Source: Bacillota bacterium (GTDB lineage: Bacteria > Bacillota > Sulfobacillia > Thermaerobacterales > Thermaerobacteraceae). From it: 6,402 nt of DNA. Every line of letters begins with the position of its first letter. The stretch's first letter is position 1. Shown here in pieces: positions 1 to 4,622 of this stretch. The DNA lies in assembly GCA_003242195.1 (NCBI GenBank), contig QGUQ01000116.1, forward strand, positions 1-6,402, written 5' to 3'. A program made the position numbers and the translations under genes. The notes below the pieces were generated by a model. The model did not search any database. It was given only the letters and a program-made list of their open reading frames with translations, and was not told the DNA's origin.

Positions 1-1
1 G

Positions 2-1780
2 TCTTCTACAGCGCCGGTCTCTCCGGCGCCGGCGACGCCGGTGCCCGGCGGGGACAAGCGTGGGACCCAGGCCGGTGGAGCAGGAGCCCGTGGCGCTCCC
101 GAGCCCCTCGTGGAACTGCGCGGTATCGCCGCCGGCTACGATGGCCGGATCGTGTGGCGGGACGTCGACGTCACCGTCCGCAGGGGCGAGTGGATCGCCG
201 TCCTGGGGGTCAACGGCAGCGGCAAGACGACTTTCCTCCACGTCCTGTCGGGCCTGCGGCCGCCTGTAGCGGGCACGGTGCGCCACGCGCCGGCCCTGGC
301 AGCCCGCCACGGCCGCCTCCCGGCCGTCGGGTTCGTGTTCCAGAACCCGGAGCATCAGTTCGTCACGGACACGGTGTACGACGAGGTGGCCCTGGCTACC
401 CGATTGGAAGGCCTGCCGGAGGCGGAGGTCCGGCGGCGCACGCAGGACCTCCTGCGCCAGTTCGGCCTGGAGGCCCTGAGCGGTGCCCACCCCTACACGC
501 TCTCCCAGGGGCAGAAGCGGCGGCTCAGCGTCGCCAGCATGTTGACGGTGCCGCGCCCGTTGCTGATCCTGGACGAACCGACCTTCGGCCAGGACGCCCG
601 CACGGCCGTCGCCCTCGTCCAGCGCCTGGCCGGCCTGCACCGGCAGGGTGTCACCATCGTCATGACCACCCACGATCTGGAACTGGCCGCGGCCACGGCC
701 ACGCGAGTCCTGGTGTTCGGGCAGGGCCGCCTGCTGTACGATGGCGACCCCGAAGGGTTCCTTCGGGATCCCGCTCGGTTGGCGGAGGCCGGCCTCGCCC
801 CCATCGCTCCCATGGGGGTCGCTCCCAGTACGGTCGCTCCTGCCGCCACCCCCGCCGCCACCGCCCTCACTGCCCCGGAGGTCCCTTCCAGGGAAGGCGG
901 TCTGGCGGTGTCGCCCGGTAATCGCCCGCCGGCAGGGGGTGGTCCGCCACGGGACCATGCGTACGGTGCGTACGGCCACCGGGGGTCGTCCCCGCGGCGG
1001 GCCGCTAGCCGCTCCAGCCGGCCACCCCTGGCCCGGGTGAACCCCGCGTGGAAACTGGTCATCCACCTGGGCGCGCTGGCGGCCGTGGTGGCGGTAGGCG
1101 ACCCGGCAGCCCTGACGGCGATGCTGGCCGTACCCGTGTTGTTGGGGTGGGTCCTTGGGGGGATCGGGCCGCTGGCCTGGATCCGCGGCCTAGCCCCTTT
1201 CCTGCTCATCGCCGCTACCAGCGCCTGGACGCTGGCGGCCTACGGCGCAGGCGAAACGGTGGTCGCGCGGATCGGGTGGTACCAGATCACCGCCGAAGGC
1301 TTGGCGCGGGGTCTCGAGGTCGGCCTGCGGATGCTGAACTTCGGCGCCTTCGGCTTGCTCTTCGCCCGTACGGCCGACGTGGTGGAGTTGGTCTTGAGCC
1401 TCATCCAGCAGTTCCGGGTCAGTCCCCGCTGGGCCTACGGCGCCCTGGCGGCGCTCCGCTTCATGCCGCTCCTGCGTGACGAGCTGGCCCGGATCCAGAT
1501 GGCCTACGGGGTGCGCGGATTGAGCCGGCTCCGCGGACCCCGCGGGCGCTGGGAGGCTTTCAAGCGTTACAGCATGGCCCTGCTGGTCCACGCCGTGCGC
1601 CAGGCGGAACGCGTCGCCGTCGCCCTGCAGGCCCGGGGTTTCGACGGCAGCCACGACCGGACCTACTACCGACGGATGGAGGCCGGGTGGCGGGAGGCCG
1701 CCTACGGGGCGGGCGTCCTCAGCCTGCTTTTGCTGGCTGGCTGGTTCGGCTGGTGGCTGGCGGCCTCCTGGGCCCGCTAG
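2..1780 (+). CDS. ECF-type transporter: ABC ATPase (EcfA) fused to EcfT transmembrane subunit; 5' end beyond window
   Basis: This is the energy-coupling module of an ECF (group II) vitamin importer: a cytoplasmic ATPase drives a membrane coupling subunit that works with a separate substrate-binding S component. Numbering from the in-frame GTG at 41, the ATPase spans about residues 23-240. It has Walker A GVNGSGKTT (56-64), Q-loop QNPEHQ (101-106), signature LSQGQ (154-158, Q for the usual G), Walker B LLILDEP (174-180) and switch His211. A low-complexity linker (about 252-330) leads to the EcfT domain (about 331-579), with several hydrophobic helices and the two coupling motifs VRG (491-493) and ARG (531-533). 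No good Shine-Dalgarno precedes any early start, and the frame is open to the left edge through a Pro/Ala/Ser/Thr-rich stretch. I therefore infer a longer protein, probably with a second ATPase upstream as in YkoD. The neighbouring tenA suggests a hydroxymethylpyrimidine or thiamine substrate. Domain calls are firm; the upstream extension and substrate are inferred. Confidence 0.9.
   Translation, partial: SSTAPVSPAPATPVPGGDKRGTQAGGAGARGAPEPLVELRGIAAGYDGRIVWRDVDVTVRRGEWIAVLGVNGSGKTTFLHVLSGLRPPVAGTVRHAPALAARHGRLPAVGFVFQNPEHQFVTDTVYDEVALATRLEGLPEAEVRRRTQDLLRQFGLEALSGAHPYTLSQGQKRRLSVASMLTVPRPLLILDEPTFGQDARTAVALVQRLAGLHRQGVTIVMTTHDLELAAATATRVLVFGQGRLLYDGDPEGFLRDPARLAEAGLAPIAPMGVAPSTVAPAATPAATALTAPEVPSREGGLAVSPGNRPPAGGGPPRDHAYGAYGHRGSSPRRAASRSSRPPLARVNPAWKLVIHLGALAAVVAVGDPAALTAMLAVPVLLGWVLGGIGPLAWIRGLAPFLLIAATSAWTLAAYGAGETVVARIGWYQITAEGLARGLEVGLRMLNFGAFGLLFARTADVVELVLSLIQQFRVSPRWAYGALAALRFMPLLRDELARIQMAYGVRGLSRLRGPRGRWEAFKRYSMALLVHAVRQAERVAVALQARGFDGSHDRTYYRRMEAGWREAAYGAGVLSLLLLAGWFGWWLAASWAR
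958..975 (+). repeat. Tandem 9-bp repeat in the transporter linker
   Basis: Two perfect adjacent copies of TGCGTACGG lie inside the linker between the ATPase and EcfT domains and encode Ala-Tyr-Gly twice. This fits a flexible linker that grew by slippage. It has no evident regulatory role. Confidence 0.6.
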
Positions 1781-1809
1781 GGGGCGTGAGGGAGTAGAGG
1801 CCGATTGGT

Positions 1810-1832
1810 TGCCGGGATGGGAGTCCCCGGCA
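1810..1832 (+). other. Stem-loop between the transporter gene and tenA
   Basis: The 77-bp gap between the transporter stop and the tenA start holds a perfect 7-bp inverted repeat (TGCCGGG / CCCGGCA) with a 9-nt loop. No T-run follows, so it does not look like an intrinsic terminator. It could be an intercistronic RNA structure that tunes mRNA stability or tenA expression. The gap has no recognisable TPP-riboswitch core; such an element would be expected upstream of the whole operon, outside the window. Confidence 0.35.
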
Positions 1833-1844
1833 TCACATCACAGT

Positions 1845-1852
1845 GGGGGTGA
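1845..1852 (+). promoter_or_regulatory. Ribosome binding site that selects the tenA start
   Basis: GGGGGTGA differs by one base from the strong GGAGGTGA Shine-Dalgarno and ends 5 nt before the GTG at 1858. It overlaps the more upstream in-frame GTGs at 1843 and 1849, so those are poor start candidates. Confidence 0.65.
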
Positions 1853-1857
1853 CGCTT

Positions 1858-2541
1858 GTGGAGCGGCCACTGGAAGGGGCAGGAGCGAGAAAGGCCGCGA
1901 GCGGCCGGGACACGGGGCGCAGCCGCGCCCGGCAGCTGTGGGAGGCGTCCGCCGACTGGGCGGAAGCCTGTCTTCGGCATCCCTTCGTCCGCGGCATCGC
2001 GTCGGGTGAGCTGGCCCGGGAACGATTCGCCTTTTACGTGGCTCAGGACGCCTACTACCTGACCGCCTTCGCCCGGGCATACGCGCTGGCCGTCGCCAAG
2101 GCGCCCGACCGGTACGGCATGGGCGCTTTTCGGGAGTTGCTGGACGGGGCGACACGGGAACTGGAACTGCACGCGGGATATGCCGCCCGCTGGGGGATCG
2201 ACCTGGAGCCGGAGCCGGCGCCGGCCACCCGTGCCTACACGGACTTCCTGCTGCGGGTGGCGTGGAGCGAGCCGGTGGGGCGCATCGCCGCGGCCATGAC
2301 GCCCTGCATGCGCCTGTATGCCTACCTGGGCCGTGCCCTGCGCCCGCACCTCAACCCGGCCAGTCCGTACCGGGAGTGGGTGGAGACCTACGCCAGCGAT
2401 GACTTCGAGGCCCTGGCGCGGCGCCTCGAGGAGTTGCTGGACCGTTACGACGACGGTACGCCGGAGACCGCTTCGCATTACCGGACCGCCATGCGCCTGG
2501 AGTACGACTTCTTCGACCAGGCCTGGCGAGGGGGCGGGTGA
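1858..2541 (+). CDS. tenA: TenA family thiaminase II / aminopyrimidine aminohydrolase
   Basis: TenA_C enzymes hydrolyse 4-amino-5-aminomethyl-2-methylpyrimidine, a breakdown product of thiamine, to HMP, and can also cleave thiamine. This feeds salvage of the pyrimidine half of the vitamin in the cytoplasm. The 227-residue protein, read from the GTG at 1858, shows the family hallmarks: HPFVRGIASGEL near the N-terminus, then YVAQDAYYL with the Asp (64) and Tyr (67) that match the pyrimidine-binding residues. Tyr127 lies in RAYTDFLLR, the nucleophile Cys150 in MTPCMRLY, Tyr178 in ETYAS, and a C-terminal Glu215 in RLEYDFF. These matches to B. subtilis TenA residues are my alignment by eye. The cysteine places it in the TenA_C rather than the TenA_E group. 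It has about 20 extra basic, Gly/Ala-rich residues at the N-terminus. It follows the ECF transporter gene by 77 bp on the same strand, so co-transcription is likely, giving uptake plus salvage. Confidence 0.92.
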   Translation: MERPLEGAGARKAASGRDTGRSRARQLWEASADWAEACLRHPFVRGIASGELARERFAFYVAQDAYYLTAFARAYALAVAKAPDRYGMGAFRELLDGATRELELHAGYAARWGIDLEPEPAPATRAYTDFLLRVAWSEPVGRIAAAMTPCMRLYAYLGRALRPHLNPASPYREWVETYASDDFEALARRLEELLDRYDDGTPETASHYRTAMRLEYDFFDQAWRGGG

Positions 2542-2549
2542 GGCGGCCG

Positions 2550-3440
2550 TCATCCCCCGGGCTCCCACTGGATGAGGACGACCTCCGGCGGGCACAGCCA
2601 GCGGATCCAGGGCTTCGGAGTGCCCAGCCCCGAGTTGACGAAGAGGTAGCCGTCGCCGAGACGGAACCAGCCGCGGTCGTAATGGGGAAACCATCCCTGA
2701 CCGGGGACCCAGAGGGCACCCACCGCCGGCAGCCGGACCTGCCCGCCGTGGGTGTGGCCGACCAGGACCAGCGGGATGCGCCGCTCGACAGCGAGCCGGC
2801 GCAGCCGCTGCGAGGGGGCGTGGGCCAGCAGCAGGATGGCTGCCGCCGACGGCGCCCCGGCCAGGGCTTCGTCCAGCCGGTCGCGACCGGTGTGGGGGTC
2901 GTCGACGCCGGCGATGAAGAGGGGGAGCCCGCCGACCGTGGCGCACTCGCCCTCGTTGACCAGCACTCGGACGCCCGCCTCGCGCAAGCGCTGCTCCATG
3001 GTCTGCCAGCCCGCCAGGTGGTCGTGGTTGCCCGGGACGAAGTAGACGGGCCATCGGGCGGCCAGCCGGGCCAACAGGCGCAGGCCGGCGTCGTAGGGGA
3101 GCCCGCCACCCTCCGCCAGGTCCCCCGTGAAGGCGATCAGGTGCGGTTCCCAGGCGGACAGGGATGACAGGATCCGGGACTCGTCGATGCGGTACACGGG
3201 GGCATGCAGGTCGGTGAGGTGGGCGATGCGCACGGACCCGCGGCCCCTCACCGGGCTCCCCTCCGGCAGGCGGGCCGGGGGAGGGCCTTCGGTCCCCTCG
3301 CCGACGGGCGGGCCGGGACGCGGGCCCGCCCCCGGCCCCAGCCAGTAGGTGCGCACGCACAACCATCGCGGCTCGATGGCCGCTGTCCAGGCCAGCCACA
3401 ACCCGGCCAACAATGTCCCGGCTAGGGGGCCAGGGATCAC
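2550..3440 (-). CDS. Membrane-anchored calcineurin-like metallophosphoesterase (YkuE/YaeI type)
   Basis: This is a 296-residue two-metal phosphoesterase. The metal-binding series is complete: DLH (77-79), GD (106-107), GNHD (137-140), His207 in LLAHAP, and GHTHGG (228-233). A hydrophobic segment at about residues 4-22 is a probable uncleaved anchor. It is followed by a Gly/Pro-rich spacer (about 36-68), so the catalytic domain probably sits outside the membrane on a tether. YkuE- and YaeI-like members act on phospho- or pyrophospholipid-type substrates or are uncharacterised; the actual substrate cannot be read from the sequence. The GTG start is preceded by AAGGGAGG (complement of 3448-3455) at 7 nt. 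The GTG overlaps the stop of the upstream ogt gene by 4 bp (GTGA), which indicates translational coupling. The stop lies 8 bp from the converging tenA stop. Confidence 0.9.
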   Translation of the reverse strand: MIPGPLAGTLLAGLWLAWTAAIEPRWLCVRTYWLGPGAGPRPGPPVGEGTEGPPPARLPEGSPVRGRGSVRIAHLTDLHAPVYRIDESRILSSLSAWEPHLIAFTGDLAEGGGLPYDAGLRLLARLAARWPVYFVPGNHDHLAGWQTMEQRLREAGVRVLVNEGECATVGGLPLFIAGVDDPHTGRDRLDEALAGAPSAAAILLLAHAPSQRLRRLAVERRIPLVLVGHTHGGQVRLPAVGALWVPGQGWFPHYDRGWFRLGDGYLFVNSGLGTPKPWIRWLCPPEVVLIQWEPGG

Positions 3441-4018
3441 GACGACGCCTCCCTTGCAGGGGCAGCGGGAACCGCCGGGCCCCTTCCGGGAGGCACGGCA
3501 CCTTCCGCCTCCAGCAGGCGGCGCTTTACGGCCGGTCCTCCGCCGGAGTAGTTCCCGAGGCTGCCGTCCGCCCGCACCACGCGATGACAGGGAATGAGGA
3601 AAGGCACGGGGTTCTTCGCAAGGGCGTTGCCCACCGCCCGTACGGCCCGCGGGCGGCCGATGGCCCGGGCGATCTCGGAATAGGTGCGCACTTCTCCCCG
3701 CGGGATCCGGGCCACGGCTTCCAGCACCGCCCTCTCGAAAGCCGTCAGGTGACCCAGGTCCCAGGTGGCTTCCACGGATTCACCGCGGAACCACCGCTCC
3801 AGGAGCGCCGCCAACTCCGGGCGGCGCGCGTCGTCCCGCTGCGGTTCGACACCGGCAAACGCGGCAAGGAAAGCGGCTTCCGATGAAGAGGGTTCGATCC
3901 TGCAAATGCCCCGCTGGGTCCAGGCGACGAAGACCCGCCCTACGGGAGTGTCGACGTCCGTGTAGTGGACTGTGCCCCTTGCCGGCCCGTGGGGCCGGCC
4001 GCTATCGATCCCGTGCAT
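3437..4018 (-). CDS. ogt: Methylated-DNA--protein-cysteine S-methyltransferase (O6-alkylguanine-DNA alkyltransferase)
   Basis: This suicide repair protein transfers the alkyl group from O6-alkylguanine (and O4-alkylthymine) in DNA to its own cysteine. The 193-residue protein has the acceptor motif IPCHRV with Cys144 and His145. It also has RAVG with the base-flipping arginine (Arg127), the Asn136 of the Asn hinge, Tyr113, and a C-terminal Glu172 of the Cys-His-Glu network. Positions correspond by eye to Arg128, Asn137, Cys145, Tyr114 and Glu172 of human MGMT. The N-terminal domain (about 15-90) is the usual variable fold. The C-terminal tail past residue 173 is Pro/Ala-rich and probably disordered. 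The ATG at 4018 was chosen because GGAGG (complement of 4026-4030) lies 7 nt upstream. The frame stays open further upstream, but that part has no family similarity. The gene overlaps the phosphoesterase gene by 4 bp and is divergent from the small gene at 4139. Confidence 0.93.
   Translation of the reverse strand: MHGIDSGRPHGPARGTVHYTDVDTPVGRVFVAWTQRGICRIEPSSSEAAFLAAFAGVEPQRDDARRPELAALLERWFRGESVEATWDLGHLTAFERAVLEAVARIPRGEVRTYSEIARAIGRPRAVRAVGNALAKNPVPFLIPCHRVVRADGSLGNYSGGGPAVKRRLLEAEGAVPPGRGPAVPAAPAREASS
3981..3999 (-). other. GC hairpin at the start of the ogt reading frame
   Basis: A perfect 8-bp inverted repeat (GCCGGCCC / GGGCCGGC) with a 3-nt loop covers about codons 7-13 of ogt. In the ogt mRNA it would form a very stable hairpin just inside the coding region and could slow early translation. 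GC-rich coding sequence can also produce this by chance. Confidence 0.4.
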
Positions 4019-4059
4019 CGGTTCGCCTCCGTTCCTCCCCAAGGACTGCCGACCACTGC

Positions 4060-4078
4060 ACCGGAATCGGCTTCCGGT
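4060..4078. promoter_or_regulatory. Dyad in the divergent intergenic region (candidate operator)
   Basis: A perfect inverted repeat ACCGGAA / TTCCGGT with a 5-bp centre lies in the 120-bp space between the divergent starts of ogt and the small gene at 4139. Its size and position suit a dimeric regulator acting on one or both genes. I see no convincing -35/-10 pair around it on either strand, so the operator role is a guess from symmetry and placement. Confidence 0.35.
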
Positions 4079-4138
4079 CGAAAACATGAATGGGTGGCGG
4101 CCCGCCAAACGCCATGGGTTTCCAACGGGGGGTGTAAG

Positions 4139-4432
4139 ATGTATCTTCCGCCCGAGCGGGAATACCGGCCCTTCTTCCGTGCCCACTTCTATGCCGTCTA
4201 CCGGTTCCTCCATCGCGCCGACGCCACCATCGTCCAGGACCGCGACCGGCGGTACTACCTCTGGGAGGGCGGGCCCAACCTGCACTTCCTCCCGCTGGAG
4301 GAGATCGGCCGTCTGCTGCTTGCCGGCGACATCCTGCCCCTGTCGGACCCGCAGCCCCTGCCCGGTCCCTTCGGGCACATGCGACCGTTGTACAACCCCG
4401 CCCGCCGGGGGTTCGAGTTCCGGACCCTCTGA
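4139..4432 (+). CDS. Small hypothetical protein, 97 residues
   Basis: I do not recognise the family. The frame looks genuinely coding: about 90% of codons end in G or C, like the neighbours, and the ATG is preceded by a G-rich tract (4127-4134). The protein is soluble-looking, with no signal peptide or membrane helix. The N-terminal third is rich in aromatic and arginine residues (motifs such as YRPFFRAHFYAVYRF), the middle has LWEGG followed by a leucine-rich helix-like stretch (about 50-62), and the C-terminal third is proline-rich. There are no cysteines and no obvious metal or nucleotide motif. It is transcribed away from ogt and lies 190 bp before the UPF0182 gene, which has its own promoter candidate, so it is probably monocistronic. 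The frame is open upstream of the ATG, but that part overlaps ogt and is best read as non-coding. Confidence 0.65.
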   Translation: MYLPPEREYRPFFRAHFYAVYRFLHRADATIVQDRDRRYYLWEGGPNLHFLPLEEIGRLLLAGDILPLSDPQPLPGPFGHMRPLYNPARRGFEFRTL

Positions 4433-4499
4433 ATGAAAGGCCTCCCGGTGCCCGCGGGTTCCCTCCCGATTCTCCTTCGCCGGCCTACCTCCGGGTCCT

Positions 4500-4514
4500 C
4501 CGGCGGGCCGCCGG
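4500..4514. repeat. 15-bp GC palindrome upstream of the UPF0182 promoter
   Basis: CCGGCGG and CCGCCGG flank a single central G in a perfect inverted repeat. It lies about 50 bp upstream of the TATAAT box and about 70 bp after the stop of the small gene. It could be a protein-binding site or part of a weak terminator for the small gene, but no T-tract follows it. Confidence 0.4.
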
Positions 4515-4515
4515 G

Positions 4516-4562
4516 GTTGCCCGTGGCGCGATGCCCGGGGCAACGGTCTCGGGCAACGGTCT
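4516..4562. repeat. Three GGGCAAC copies: one inverted, two in tandem
   Basis: GGGCAACGGTCT occurs twice (4538-4549 and 4551-4562), exactly 13 bp apart. An inverted GGGCAAC core lies at 4516-4522. The second tandem copy ends on the first base of the TATAAT box, and the first covers the -35 position. This arrangement suggests repeated binding sites for a regulator of the UPF0182 gene. The inverted copy could also pair with the first direct copy as a 7-bp stem. Confidence 0.5.
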
Positions 4563-4567
4563 ATAAT
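4538..4567 (+). promoter_or_regulatory. Candidate promoter of the UPF0182 gene
   Basis: A perfect -10 hexamer, TATAAT, sits at 4562-4567, about 55 bp before the TTG start, and is striking in such GC-rich DNA. The -35 position at 17-18 bp spacing (GGGCAA/GGCAAC, 4538-4544) is a poor match to TTGACA and falls in the GGGCAAC repeat. That fits an activator-dependent promoter. Transcription would start near 4574. Confidence 0.55.
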
Positions 4568-4576
4568 GAAGCGGAC

Positions 4577-4593
4577 GGGCCCCGCAGGGGTCC
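4577..4593 (+). other. Leader hairpin before the UPF0182 gene
   Basis: GGGCCCC and GGGGTCC pair over 7 bp (one G-U) around a 3-nt GCA loop. It would lie at the very 5' end of the predicted transcript, just before the Shine-Dalgarno tract at 4607-4615. A role in protecting the mRNA 5' end or in leader control is possible; no known riboswitch is recognised. Confidence 0.3.
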
Positions 4594-4622
4594 CGCAGCT
4601 CACTCCGGGGGGAGGAAGGGCC

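Noticed and set aside
1781..1857. Possible thiamine riboswitch between the transporter gene and tenA.
   Set aside because: The region is too short and lacks the conserved CTGAGA and related TPP-aptamer motifs; only a simple stem-loop is present.
1777..3501. Long - strand frame of 574 codons across tenA and the phosphoesterase gene.
   Set aside because: It overlaps two well-supported genes and its translation is Arg/Pro/Gly-rich without domains.
4478..4505. CGCCGG / CCGGCG inverted pair with a 16-nt loop as a terminator for the small gene.
   Set aside because: The stem is short, the loop is long and no T-tract follows; in DNA this GC-rich it is likely to be chance.
4019..4603. N-terminal extension of the ogt frame up to 4603.
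   Set aside because: The extension has no family similarity, overlaps the small gene on the other strand, and the ATG at 4018 has a properly spaced GGAGG.
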